DNA from: Paracoccus binzhouensis
GTDB taxonomy: Bacteria > Pseudomonadota > Alphaproteobacteria > Rhodobacterales > Rhodobacteraceae
Reading direction: 5' to 3'
Assembly: GCF_016446475.1 (NCBI RefSeq)
Contig: NZ_JAEHFP010000001.1
Coordinates: forward strand, 1 to 64,000
Length of the DNA stretch: 64,000 nucleotides
The translations under genes were made by a program, and so were the position numbers. Of the stretch, positions 9,649 through 17,701 are shown piece by piece. The notes under the pieces are model-generated. The model saw nothing but the letters and a program-made list of their open reading frames with translations. It was not told the DNA's origin and ran no database searches. Every line of letters begins with the position of its first letter. Positions within the stretch are counted from its first letter, which is position 1.

Positions 9649-10304
9649 CGCGAAATCCTCCCGTAACGGCGTTCCAGCCAGCGCAGCACCACCACCGAGA
9701 TCAGGCTGACAACCAGGAACATCACCCCGACCAGCGTCATCGGCTCGACATAGCGATACGAGCTGTTCGCGACCGACTTGGCCTGGTTCATCAGCTCCAG
9801 CACGGTGATCGCGGACAGCAGCGGCGTTTCCTTGAACATGGCCAGCAGGTAGTTCGCCATGGCCGGGATCATCGGTGGCACCGCCTGCGGCAGCACCACA
9901 TGCAGCCAGGTCTGGCGCGTGGTCAGGTTGGTGGCCTTGGCCGCCTCCCATTGCCCGCGCGGCACCGCCTCGATGCCGCCGCGATAGACTTCGGCGGCAT
10001 AGGTCGCGTAATGCAGCCCCATGCCGATCACCCCGGCGGCCAGAGCCGGCAGGCGCAGCCCGAGGTCGGGCAGCACGTAGAAGATGAAGTAAAGCTGCAC
10101 CAGCAGCGGCGTGCCGCGGATGAACTCGACCAGGAAGCCGGTGGTGCGGGCGACGGCGCGGTTGGCCGAGCGGCGCAGGATAGCGAAGACCAGCCCCAGC
10201 ACCGCCGCGACGATGGCGCCAAGGAAGGTGGCGACCAGGGTGATGCGAAACCCGGCCAGCAGGGTCGGCATGATCGACCAGGCGAAATCCCAATCCCATT
10301 CCAT
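9645..10304 (-). CDS. ehuD: Ectoine/hydroxyectoine ABC importer permease
   Basis: A 219-residue inner-membrane permease of the polar-amino-acid (HisMQ/GlnP) family. There are five or so hydrophobic segments. The cytoplasmic coupling loop reads EAAKATNLTTRQTWLHVVLPQA (residues about 119-140), matching the EAA motif that contacts the ATPase. It would pair with EhuC to form the channel through which EhuB-delivered ectoine passes, powered by EhuA. One base separates it from ehuC, and its stop is fused to the eutA start. Confidence 0.92.
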   Translation of the reverse strand: MEWDWDFAWSIMPTLLAGFRITLVATFLGAIVAAVLGLVFAILRRSANRAVARTTGFLVEFIRGTPLLVQLYFIFYVLPDLGLRLPALAAGVIGMGLHYATYAAEVYRGGIEAVPRGQWEAAKATNLTTRQTWLHVVLPQAVPPMIPAMANYLLAMFKETPLLSAITVLELMNQAKSVANSSYRYVEPMTLVGVMFLVVSLISVVVLRWLERRYGRISR

Positions 10305-10305
10305 C

Positions 10306-10962
10306 TCAGCGCACTCCGTCCAGGCCGCGCGTCACCCGCCGTTCCAGCCGGCGCATGCCGAAGGAGATGGCCGAGGACATGGCGAAATACAGCAGCAGGA
10401 TGGTGACGAAGGGCATCAGCGTGCTGCCGGTCTGCGAGCGCACCACCTGCGCCTGAAAGGTCATGTCCGACAACGAGATCAGCGACACGACCGAAGTGGC
10501 CTTCAGAAGCTCGATGGCGTTGTTGCCGAAGGTCGGCAGCATCAGCGGCAGCGCCTGCGGCATGATGACATGGCGCATGCGCTGGAAGCGGGTCAGGTTG
10601 ACGGCGACGCAGGCTTCGTGCTGGTCGCGCGGCACCGCCAGGATGGCGCCGCGCACCACCTCGGCCCCATAGGCGCCGACATTCAGCCCCAGCGCCATGA
10701 CCCCGGCCTGCATCGGCGTCAGCTCTGCCCCCGTCATCGGCAGCACGAAATAGATCCAGAACAGCTGCACGAAGATCGAGGTGCCGCGGAAGAACTCGAT
10801 ATAGCCGGTCGCCAGCCAGCGGATCCAGGCATGGCGCGAGATGCGGCCCAGCCCGGCGATGAAGGCCACCACCAGCGCCAGGGCCGAGCCCATCAGCGTC
10901 AGCTCGACCGTGACCCATGCCCCCTGAAGGATGAGTGTCAGATATCCTGCCCAGTCGCCCAT
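10306..10962 (-). CDS. ehuC: Ectoine/hydroxyectoine ABC importer permease
   Basis: A 218-residue inner-membrane permease, paralogous partner of EhuD. The EAA coupling loop is the segment EACVAVNLTRFQRMRHVIMP (about residues 115-134). The N-terminus starts in the periplasm-facing helix GYLTLILQGAWVTVELTLMG-like. The start ATG at 10962 lies downstream of the strong hairpin that separates it from ehuB, so translation of the permeases probably proceeds at a lower level than that of the binding protein (inference from architecture). Confidence 0.92.
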   Translation of the reverse strand: MGDWAGYLTLILQGAWVTVELTLMGSALALVVAFIAGLGRISRHAWIRWLATGYIEFFRGTSIFVQLFWIYFVLPMTGAELTPMQAGVMALGLNVGAYGAEVVRGAILAVPRDQHEACVAVNLTRFQRMRHVIMPQALPLMLPTFGNNAIELLKATSVVSLISLSDMTFQAQVVRSQTGSTLMPFVTILLLYFAMSSAISFGMRRLERRVTRGLDGVR

Positions 10963-10994
10963 GCGCCGAAGCCTGCCTCTTTCGCTGATGGAAG

Positions 10995-11013
10995 GGCGGG
11001 GCCGGGCCCCGCC
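10995..11013 (-). terminator. Intercistronic hairpin after ehuB
   Basis: GGCGGGGC at 10995-11002 pairs perfectly with GCCCCGCC at 11006-11013 around a three-base loop. It lies in the 58-bp gap between ehuB and ehuC. With no U-tract it more likely protects the ehuB mRNA 3' end or causes partial termination than ends the operon. Confidence 0.6.
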
Positions 11014-11020
11014 AGAGCTG

Positions 11021-11842
11021 TCACTGCGCGGCGCAGAGCTTGTGGCGGGTGGTGGACATCGCGGCCTCGGCCGAGAAGCCGTAGGGCTCGACGATCTTGG
11101 CGAATTCGCCGGATTCCTTCAGCTTGGCCAGTTCCACGTCGAAGGCGTCGCGCAGCGCGGTGTCCTTCTTGTTGAAGGCGGCGCCGTCGCAATAGACCGG
11201 GGCGCCCTCGACTGGGGCGAAGACCTCCAGATTGGCGTCGCCGGACTTCGCCAGCAGGTCGTTCAGCGACAGGACCGGCAGCGAATAGGCGTCGATGCGG
11301 CCGTCCTGCACCATCTTCAGCCCCGATTGCGGGTCGGGCACCACCACCAGCCGGTCGCGCGGCACGCCGGCATCCAGCGCCAGCTTTTCCTCGGTGCCGC
11401 CGCCGGGCGCGCCCAGCCTGGCGGCCGGGTCATTGGCGATGTCGGCATAGGACTTGAAGCCCTTGGGATTGCCCTTGGGCACCAGGAGCGCCTCGGCATC
11501 GCAGAGGATCGGCTCGGAATAGGCGACGGCCTGGCAGCGTTCCGGCTTCATGAACAGGCCGGCGGTGATCGCATCGACGCGCCCCGCCTGCAGGCTGGGG
11601 ATCATCGCGCCATATTCGGCGATCGAGGCCTCCAGGTCCTTGATCCCCAGCTTTTCGAAGACCGCGCGGGCCACGTCCGGCGCCGCGCCCGAGACCTTGC
11701 CGTCCGAGGCGACGGCGGTATAGGGCGGCTCGTTGCCGATGGCGATGCGGACATAGCCCTGTTCCCTGAGATCGTCGAGCTTGTCTGCCAGGGCGGGCAG
11801 CGGCGCGGCCAGCAGCGCCGCGGCAATCAGGCATTTCTTCAT
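11021..11842 (-). CDS. ehuB: Ectoine/hydroxyectoine-binding periplasmic protein
   Basis: A 273-residue type II periplasmic binding protein (SBP_bac_3 family). A Sec signal peptide is visible: MKK, a hydrophobic run (CLIAAALLAAPLP) and an ALA-D cleavage site near residue 20. The mature part begins with the usual strand YVRIAIGNEPPYTA. It delivers ectoine or 5-hydroxyectoine to EhuCD. Two ATGs are adjacent; AGGAG lies six bases before the second (11842), which I use, and three before the first (11845). The intercistronic gap to ehuA is 23 bases. Confidence 0.92.
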   Translation of the reverse strand: MKKCLIAAALLAAPLPALADKLDDLREQGYVRIAIGNEPPYTAVASDGKVSGAAPDVARAVFEKLGIKDLEASIAEYGAMIPSLQAGRVDAITAGLFMKPERCQAVAYSEPILCDAEALLVPKGNPKGFKSYADIANDPAARLGAPGGGTEEKLALDAGVPRDRLVVVPDPQSGLKMVQDGRIDAYSLPVLSLNDLLAKSGDANLEVFAPVEGAPVYCDGAAFNKKDTALRDAFDVELAKLKESGEFAKIVEPYGFSAEAAMSTTRHKLCAAQ

Positions 11843-11865
11843 CATTCTCTCCTGTCGGGTTGGCA

Positions 11866-12651
11866 TCACACGCGCTGTCCGGCGGCGATGATCTTGCGCA
11901 GGAAGGACTTCGTGCGGTCCTCTTGCGGCGCGGTGAATAGCTGGGCGGGCGGGCCCTGCTCGACGATGCGGCCCTTGTCGAAGAACAGCACGCGATCGGC
12001 GAAGTCACGGGCGAAGCCCATCTCATGCGTGACCAGCAGCATGGTCATGTCGGTTTCGGCGGCCAGGCGCTTCATCACCTCCAGCACCTCCTCGACCAGC
12101 TCGGGGTCGAGCGCGGATGTCACCTCGTCGAACAGCATGATCTGCGGCTGGAGCGCTAGGGCGCGGGCGATGGCGACGCGCTGCTTCTGGCCGCCGGACA
12201 GCTGGCTGGGCATGTAGTCGGCCTTGTCGGCCAGCCCCACCATGTCCAGCAACTCGCGCGCCCGCTTTTCGGCCACGGTCCGCGACTCGCCCTTGGTCAG
12301 CATCGGCGCCAGCGTGATGTTCTGCAAGACCGACTTGTGCGGGAACAGATTGAAATGCTGGAACACCATGCCGATATGGCGGCGCATCCTGTGCAGATGC
12401 GCCTCGTCCGCGGGCACCTCGGCGCCGTGCTTCTGCATGTGGTACAGCGGCTCGCCGCAGACCTCGATACGCCCGCCCGAGATGCCTTCCAGGGTCATCA
12501 GGATGCGCAGGATGGTGGTCTTGCCCGAGCCCGAGGGGCCGATCAGCGCCAGCTTCTCGCCCTTCATCACGTCGAAGTTCAGCCCGTCGATGACGGTCAG
12601 CGTCCCGAAGGATTTGCGCAGGTCCTGGATGCGGATGATCGGCTGGTCCAA
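11866..12651 (-). CDS. ehuA: Ectoine/hydroxyectoine ABC importer ATPase
   Basis: A 261-residue ATPase of the polar-amino-acid importer family (GlnQ/HisP-like). Walker A is GPSGSGKT at residues 38-45. The Q-loop is in GMVFQHFNLFPH, the signature is LSGGQKQR, Walker B is IMLFDEVTSALD and the switch His is in LLVTHEMG. It is the first gene of the catabolic operon. Its start is a TTG at 12651, supported by AAGGGGGA five bases upstream and by the family N-terminus (IIRIQDLRKSFG). The rare start codon may temper expression of the whole import module. Confidence 0.93.
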   Translation of the reverse strand: MDQPIIRIQDLRKSFGTLTVIDGLNFDVMKGEKLALIGPSGSGKTTILRILMTLEGISGGRIEVCGEPLYHMQKHGAEVPADEAHLHRMRRHIGMVFQHFNLFPHKSVLQNITLAPMLTKGESRTVAEKRARELLDMVGLADKADYMPSQLSGGQKQRVAIARALALQPQIMLFDEVTSALDPELVEEVLEVMKRLAAETDMTMLLVTHEMGFARDFADRVLFFDKGRIVEQGPPAQLFTAPQEDRTKSFLRKIIAAGQRV

Positions 12652-12704
12652 AGGCGTCCCCCTTGCTGTCGGATGGACCTTTGCAGCCCGATCAAATCAG
12701 GTCA

Positions 12705-12740
12705 ATATTAAAATAATATCATTACAATTTTTGCTTTGTC
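12705..12740 (-). promoter_or_regulatory. Putative ehuA promoter with palindromic operator (EnuR candidate site)
   Basis: Within the AT-rich 96-bp gap between enuR and ehuA, a minus-strand promoter can be drawn with GACAAA as -35 (12735-12740), a 16-bp spacer and TATTAT as -10 (12713-12718). A perfect inverted repeat, ATATTA-AAA-TAATAT (12705-12719), covers the -10. EnuR is a known repressor of ectoine operons that releases DNA on binding a catabolite, so this is the natural place for it to act. The binding itself is inference. Confidence 0.55.
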
Positions 12741-12747
12741 CTGCCTG

Positions 12748-14133
12748 TCAGATCAGCGGCAGCAGCGGCTCCGCCGTGCCGCCCAGGGTCTCGGCCACCA
12801 GGGTCAGGCCGCGGCGCAACTCCTCGGCGCTGGTCGAGCCGAGCGCGATTCGCACCGCGTCGCGCCGGCCGCGCTCGCTCAGCCGGAAGGCGCGGCCCGA
12901 GGCGACGGCCACGCCGCGCTGGCGGGCCTGGGCGACGAATTCCTCCTCGTCACGGCCGGGCGGCAGTTCCAGCCAGATATGCAGGCTTTGCGGATGGGCG
13001 CGGAAGGGCGTGCCGCCCAGCACCTCGCGGGCGATGCGGTGGCGGGCGGCCAGCGCCGCGCGCTGCCAGTCGATCAGCCGGTCGACGGTGCCGTCGCTGA
13101 TCCAGTGGCTCAGCAGCTCGACCATGGCCGGGGTGGCCATCCAGTTCGTCACCAGATGCCGGTTGGCGGTGGCCGAGGCAAGCCGCGCCGGCGACAGCAG
13201 CCATGCGACCCGCAGGCCGGGCAGCGTGGTCTTGGTGAAGCCGTTGATGTGCAGCACCCGCTCGGGCGCCAACACGGCCATGGGCGGCGGGCGGTCCGGG
13301 ACCATCGCGTTCAGCATGTCGTTCTCGACGATCAACAGGTCGTGGCGGCGGGCGATCTCGGCCAGTTCGGCCCGGCGCTGGGTGCTGGTCATGATCGCCA
13401 TGGGGTTGATCGCCGCCGGCTGCATGTAAAGCGCGCGCAGGCTGCCCTTGCGGGCCAGGTGATCCAGCGCCTCGGGGATGATGCCGTCTTCGTCGACCGG
13501 CAGGCCCTCCAGGTGCAGGCCCAGGTATTTGCACAGCGGCATCAGCAGGTGATGGGTCAGCGCCGCCGCCGCCAGCGTGCCGCCGGCGGGCACCGCGCTC
13601 ATCACCGCGGTGGTGATGGCGGATGTGGCGCCGTCGGTGATGGTGATGTTTTCGGGCGCGGCCTCGATGCCCTTGCGGCGCAGCCAGTCGGCCGCGACCT
13701 GCCGGTGCTGCGGCAGGACCGAGTTCGGCCGAAAGGACAGCGCGGCGGGGGCGGTCAGGTTCTCGGCCACCCAATGCAGCCCGTCACGGAAGGTCTCGAC
13801 ATGCATCCGCTCGGTGACGGGTTTCAGGATCGACAGGTCGACCATCTCGCCCGGCCGCTCGGCCAGATAGGGCGGCGTGTTCTCGGCCCCCGGCGGCAGC
13901 ACGAAAGAGCCGCGGCCGATCTCTCCGACCACCAGGCCGCGGCGGATCAGCTCCTCATAGGCGCGCGAGACGGTCTGCACCGACAGGCCCAGATCGTCGG
14001 CCAGCCGGCGGTGCGGCGGCAGCCGGGTTCCGGCGGGCAGCTGGCCCTCGCGGATCGCGCGGGCATATTGCTCGGCAAGCGAGAGATAGGCCGGCCGATG
14101 CAGGGTGCCGGGATCGGGGGTCCAGATTGTCAT
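12748..14133 (-). CDS. enuR: MocR/GntR-type PLP-binding regulator of ectoine catabolism
   Basis: A 461-residue regulator with an N-terminal GntR winged helix (residues about 12-80, with RLADDLGLSVQTVSRAYEEL) joined to an aminotransferase-like fold-type I domain. Lys301 in GFTKTTLPGLR is the expected PLP-linking lysine, in line with the Lys at about 302 described for Ruegeria pomeroyi EnuR. The family senses L-2,4-diaminobutyrate derivatives through PLP and derepresses ectoine genes. It lies directly upstream of ehuA, same strand. No Shine-Dalgarno precedes the ATG, and a promoter ends six bases before it, so the message may be leaderless. Confidence 0.93.
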   Translation of the reverse strand: MTIWTPDPGTLHRPAYLSLAEQYARAIREGQLPAGTRLPPHRRLADDLGLSVQTVSRAYEELIRRGLVVGEIGRGSFVLPPGAENTPPYLAERPGEMVDLSILKPVTERMHVETFRDGLHWVAENLTAPAALSFRPNSVLPQHRQVAADWLRRKGIEAAPENITITDGATSAITTAVMSAVPAGGTLAAAALTHHLLMPLCKYLGLHLEGLPVDEDGIIPEALDHLARKGSLRALYMQPAAINPMAIMTSTQRRAELAEIARRHDLLIVENDMLNAMVPDRPPPMAVLAPERVLHINGFTKTTLPGLRVAWLLSPARLASATANRHLVTNWMATPAMVELLSHWISDGTVDRLIDWQRAALAARHRIAREVLGGTPFRAHPQSLHIWLELPPGRDEEEFVAQARQRGVAVASGRAFRLSERGRRDAVRIALGSTSAEELRRGLTLVAETLGGTAEPLLPLI

Positions 14134-14139
14134 GAAATG

Positions 14140-14167
14140 AAATTAGGACAATTGCGGCGGATGGCAA
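14140..14167 (-). promoter_or_regulatory. Putative leaderless promoter of enuR
   Basis: On the minus strand TTGCCA (14162-14167), a 16-bp spacer and TAATTT (14140-14145) form a sigma70-like promoter. Only six bases lie between the -10 and the enuR ATG at 14133, so the expected transcription start coincides with the A of the start codon. Confidence 0.45.
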
Positions 14168-14206
14168 GAATGTTTTGGTTTGTGCTGCCTGGTCCAGCCG
14201 GTCCGG

Positions 14207-14983
14207 CTAGCGCCGGGCCGCCGCATGGCCACCGTTAAGGCGGCGCAGCGACAGGTCCAGCCGCGCCTCGGCTTCGCGGATCTCGCGGCTGGCCTGGCGC
14301 AGATAGCCGATATGCTCCTCCGCCGCCTGCCGCGCGGCTTCCGCGTCCCCGGCGAGAATGGCTTCGGCGATGGCGCGGTGCTGGCGGCGCAGCAGCTCGC
14401 GGATGGCCGGCACCGCGAACAGCCGGCTGCGGTTCTGCATCACGTCCGAACGCAGCACCCCGGCCAGCGCCTGCATGATCTGCAGCAGCGTCAGATTGTG
14501 GCTGGCCTCGTAGATCAGCAGATGCAGCTCGGCATCCGCCTCGGCTTCCTCGCTGGGATCGGCGCCGGCATGGGCGCGGTCCATGCGCTCCAGGCAGTCG
14601 CGGATGCGCGCCAACTCGATCTTGGTGGCGCGCTTGGCCGCCAGTGCCGCGGCGGCGCTTTCGACGATGCCGCGGAATTCCAGGTAGTCGTCGGCGGCCT
14701 CGGCATGGCGGGCCAGCATGGCCAGCAGCGGGTCGGTGATCGCCGCCTGGCCCAGAGCTGCCACCCGGTTGCCGCGCCCGCCGGCACCCGTCAGCAGCCC
14801 GCGTTCTTCCAGGATCTTCAGCCCGTCGCGCAGGGTCGAGCGCGAGACGTTCAGCCGCTCGGCCAGTTCGCGCTCGGGCAGAAGCCGCTCCTCGGGGCGC
14901 AGCGAGCCTTCCAGGATCAGCGCCTCGATATGCTGGGCCACCGCCTCGGCGGCGCGTTCGGATTTCACGGAAGCCTGGGTCAT
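14207..14983 (-). CDS. glcC: GntR/FadR-family regulator of the glycolate oxidase genes
   Basis: A 258-residue regulator. The winged helix lies at residues about 10-75 (ERELAERLNVSRSTLRDGLKIL), and an all-helical FCD ligand domain follows with the metal/ligand-binding Asp and His residues of the FadR family (AELHLLIYEASHN and RQHRAIAEAI). It is divergently transcribed from glcDEF across a 132-bp gap containing a FadR-type palindrome, which supports the GlcC role. I use the ATG at 14983; a GTG at 14989 is equally open. In other bacteria GlcC responds to glycolate; whether it activates or represses here is not decided by sequence. Confidence 0.8.
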   Translation of the reverse strand: MTQASVKSERAAEAVAQHIEALILEGSLRPEERLLPERELAERLNVSRSTLRDGLKILEERGLLTGAGGRGNRVAALGQAAITDPLLAMLARHAEAADDYLEFRGIVESAAAALAAKRATKIELARIRDCLERMDRAHAGADPSEEAEADAELHLLIYEASHNLTLLQIMQALAGVLRSDVMQNRSRLFAVPAIRELLRRQHRAIAEAILAGDAEAARQAAEEHIGYLRQASREIREAEARLDLSLRRLNGGHAAARR

Positions 14984-15054
14984 CGGCACTCATGCGGTTG
15001 TCGGACTAGCGGCATGTAAGCACAGGGCAAGGCTTCGGTCCAGAAAAATACCGA

Positions 15055-15083
15055 TTGACTATCATGGTATGAAAATTATACCA
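15055..15083 (+). promoter_or_regulatory. glcD promoter with GlcC-type palindromic operator
   Basis: TTGACT (15055-15060), a 16-bp spacer and TATACC (15077-15082) form a promoter facing glcD. The perfect inverted repeat TGGTAT (15065-15070) / ATACCA (15078-15083) spans spacer and -10. TGGT...ACCA is the half-site style of FadR-family regulators, matching the neighbouring glcC product. Confidence 0.65.
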
Positions 15084-15115
15084 AATGACAGTGTCGCCGA
15101 CCGAGGGAGGAGAGC

Positions 15116-16570
15116 TTGTCCGGTATCGCCATGCCCCAGCCCGATGCGGGCATCTTGGCCCGCGCGCCGCAGATCGTCGCGGCCCTGCGCGCGGTGTTGC
15201 CCGAGGATGCCGTGATCTGGGACCCCGAGGAGACGCGCGCCTATGAATGCGACGCGCTGACCGCCTATCGCTGCCCGCCCTTGGCCGTGGTGCTGCCGCG
15301 CACGACCGAGGAAGTCGCGGCCGCCATGCGCATCTGCCACGAGCTGCGGGTGCCGGTGGTGCCGCGCGGCGCGGGAACCTCGCTGGCCGGGGGGGCGCTG
15401 CCCACGGCGGACAGCGTCATCATCGCCACCCTGCGCCTGCGTGAGGTGCTGGAGATCGACACCGCGAACCGCTTCATCCGCGTGCAGACCGGGGTAACCA
15501 ACCTGTCGGTCAGCGCCGAGCTGGAGCCGCATGGCTTCTTCTATGCGCCCGACCCGTCCTCGCAGCTGGCCTGCACCATTGCGGGCAATATCGCGATGAA
15601 TTCGGGCGGGGCGCATTGCCTGAAATACGGCGTGACCACCAACAACCTGATGGGCGCCACCGTGGTGCTGCCCACCGGCGAGGTGGTCGAGCTGGGCGGG
15701 CCGGAAATGGGACCGACGGGCCTGGACCTGATGGGGCTGCTTTGCGGCTCCGAAGGCCAGCTCGGCATCGTGACCGAGGCCACCCTGCGCATCCTGCCGC
15801 GGCCCGAGGGCGCGCGCCCGGTGCTGATCGGTTTCGACGGCGCCGAGGTGGCGGGGGAATGCGTGGCGCGCATCATCCGCTCGGGCGTGCTGCCGGTCGC
15901 CATCGAATACATGGACGATGTCTGCCTGCGCGCGGTCGAGGCCTTCGCCCATGCCGGCTATCCTGATTGCGCCGCGGTGCTGATCGTCGAGGTCGAGGGC
16001 TCGCCGGCCGAGATCGACCACCAGATCGCCCGCATCCGCGAGATCGCGGATGCCCTGAATCCGGTCGAGTTCCGCGAAAGTCGCAATGCCGACGAGGCCA
16101 TGGCGATCTGGAAGGGCCGCAAATCGGCCTTCGGCGCCATGGGCCGGCTGGGCGACTATATCTGCCTCGATGGCACGGTGCCGGTCGGGCAGCTGCCCCA
16201 TACGCTGAAGATGATCGGGGAACTCTCGCGCCAGCACGGGCTGGAGGTGGCGAATGTGTTTCACGCCGGCGACGGCAACATGCACCCGCTGATCCTGTTC
16301 AACGCCAACAAGCCCGGCGACCTGGAACGCGCCGAGGCCTTCGGCAGCGACATCCTGCGGCTTTGCGTGGATGTCGGCGGCTGCCTGACCGGCGAGCATG
16401 GCGTGGGCATCGAAAAGCGCGACCTGATGGGCAAGCAATATGACGGCCCCGACCTGGCGATCCAGATGGCGGTCAAGGATGTTTTCGACCCGCGCTGGCT
16501 GCTGAACCCGGCCAAGGTCTTTCCGCTGGACGCAAGCCAGCCCTGGCGCGAGGAGGCAACGGCCCGATGA
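15116..16570 (+). CDS. glcD: Glycolate oxidase FAD subunit
   Basis: A 484-residue flavoprotein of the FAD-linked oxidase type 4 family. The PCMH-type FAD site is seen in VVPRGAGTSLAGGALP (about residues 81-96), and the C-terminal domain has the metal/substrate motif NVFHAGDGNMHP and GEHGVGIEKRDL. GlcD oxidises glycolate to glyoxylate within the membrane-associated GlcDEF complex. The start is a TTG at 15116, five bases after GGAGG; an ATG at 15131 is possible but poorly placed relative to the ribosome site. Its end overlaps glcE by ATGA. Confidence 0.93.
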   Translation: MSGIAMPQPDAGILARAPQIVAALRAVLPEDAVIWDPEETRAYECDALTAYRCPPLAVVLPRTTEEVAAAMRICHELRVPVVPRGAGTSLAGGALPTADSVIIATLRLREVLEIDTANRFIRVQTGVTNLSVSAELEPHGFFYAPDPSSQLACTIAGNIAMNSGGAHCLKYGVTTNNLMGATVVLPTGEVVELGGPEMGPTGLDLMGLLCGSEGQLGIVTEATLRILPRPEGARPVLIGFDGAEVAGECVARIIRSGVLPVAIEYMDDVCLRAVEAFAHAGYPDCAAVLIVEVEGSPAEIDHQIARIREIADALNPVEFRESRNADEAMAIWKGRKSAFGAMGRLGDYICLDGTVPVGQLPHTLKMIGELSRQHGLEVANVFHAGDGNMHPLILFNANKPGDLERAEAFGSDILRLCVDVGGCLTGEHGVGIEKRDLMGKQYDGPDLAIQMAVKDVFDPRWLLNPAKVFPLDASQPWREEATAR

Positions 16571-17700
16571 TCCCCGAGACTCCCAGCCGCGCGGGACTGA
16601 CCCCCGCCAGCGAGGCCGAGCTTGGCGCCCTGATCGCCGAGCGTTTTGCCGCCCGCCAGCCGCTGCGCATCGCTGGCGGCGGCACGCGGGTCGAAACCGG
16701 GCATCTGCCGGGCGACACCCTCTCGACCGCCGCGATCTCGGGCGTCGTGACCTATGAGCCGGGCGAGATGACGCTGATCGCCCGCGCCGGCACGCCCTTG
16801 GACCAGATCGAGGCGATGCTGGCCACCGAGGGCCAGGCGCTGGCCTTCGAGCCCGCCGACATGCGCGGCGTTCTGGGCCGCAATGGCACGCCGACCATCG
16901 GCGGCGTGGTCGCGGCCAATGCCAGCGGCCCGCGCCGGCTGCTGGCCGGGGCCTGCCGCGACCATCTGCTGGGCCTGCGCTTCGTCGACGGGCAGGGCAG
17001 GGTGCTGAAGAACGGCGGAAGGGTGATGAAGAACGTCACCGGCCTCGACCTCGGCAAGCTGCTTTGCGGCGCGCATGGCACGCTGGGCGTCCTGACCGAA
17101 GTGGCGCTCAAGACCCTGCCGCATCTGCCCGACCGCTGCACGCTGGGCTTTCACGGCGTCACGGTCGAGGAGGCGGTGGCGATCTTCTCGGCCGCGCTGG
17201 CGACGCCTTTCGAGGTCTCGGGCGCGGCCTTCCGCGACGGCACCGCCTGGCTGCGGGTCGAGGGGCTGGGGCCGCAGATGGACTATCGGCGCGACCGGCT
17301 GCTGGGGCTGCTGGCACCGCGCGAGGCCGAGCTGCTGGATGCCGAGGCCACCCTGGCCCTGTGGCGCGAGCTGCGCGACCTGGCGCATTTCGCCGGCTCG
17401 GACGCGCCGCTCTGGCGGGTGCTGGTCAAGCCCAGCGACGCACCGGCCACGGCGCGGGCCTTGCAGGCGCTTGGCGGCGAGGCGTCGCTCGACTGGGGCG
17501 GCGGGCTGGTCTGGTATTGCGGGCCAGGCGGCGCGCAGGCGGTGCGGCAGGTGGCCGCCCATGCCACGCTGGTGCGGCGCGGCGGGCTTGCCGGCCCGGC
17601 CTTCCCGGCCGAGGCCCCGGCCGTCGCCCGGCTTTCGGCCGGGTTGCGCCAGAGGTTCGACCCCGCCGGCATCCTCAATCCCGGCCTGATGGATCAGTGA
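16567..17700 (+). CDS. glcE: Glycolate oxidase FAD-binding subunit
   Basis: A 377-residue FAD-binding subunit, shorter relative of GlcD. The N-terminal PCMH domain includes LRIAGGGTRVETG (about residues 38-50) and the segment TIGGVVAANASGPRR (about 114-128). It is an essential part of glycolate dehydrogenase together with GlcD and the iron-sulfur subunit GlcF. Its ATG lies inside the glcD stop (ATGA), and glcF begins one base after it, so the subunits are translated as a set. Confidence 0.92.
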   Translation: MIPETPSRAGLTPASEAELGALIAERFAARQPLRIAGGGTRVETGHLPGDTLSTAAISGVVTYEPGEMTLIARAGTPLDQIEAMLATEGQALAFEPADMRGVLGRNGTPTIGGVVAANASGPRRLLAGACRDHLLGLRFVDGQGRVLKNGGRVMKNVTGLDLGKLLCGAHGTLGVLTEVALKTLPHLPDRCTLGFHGVTVEEAVAIFSAALATPFEVSGAAFRDGTAWLRVEGLGPQMDYRRDRLLGLLAPREAELLDAEATLALWRELRDLAHFAGSDAPLWRVLVKPSDAPATARALQALGGEASLDWGGGLVWYCGPGGAQAVRQVAAHATLVRRGGLAGPAFPAEAPAVARLSAGLRQRFDPAGILNPGLMDQ

Positions 17701-17701
17701 C

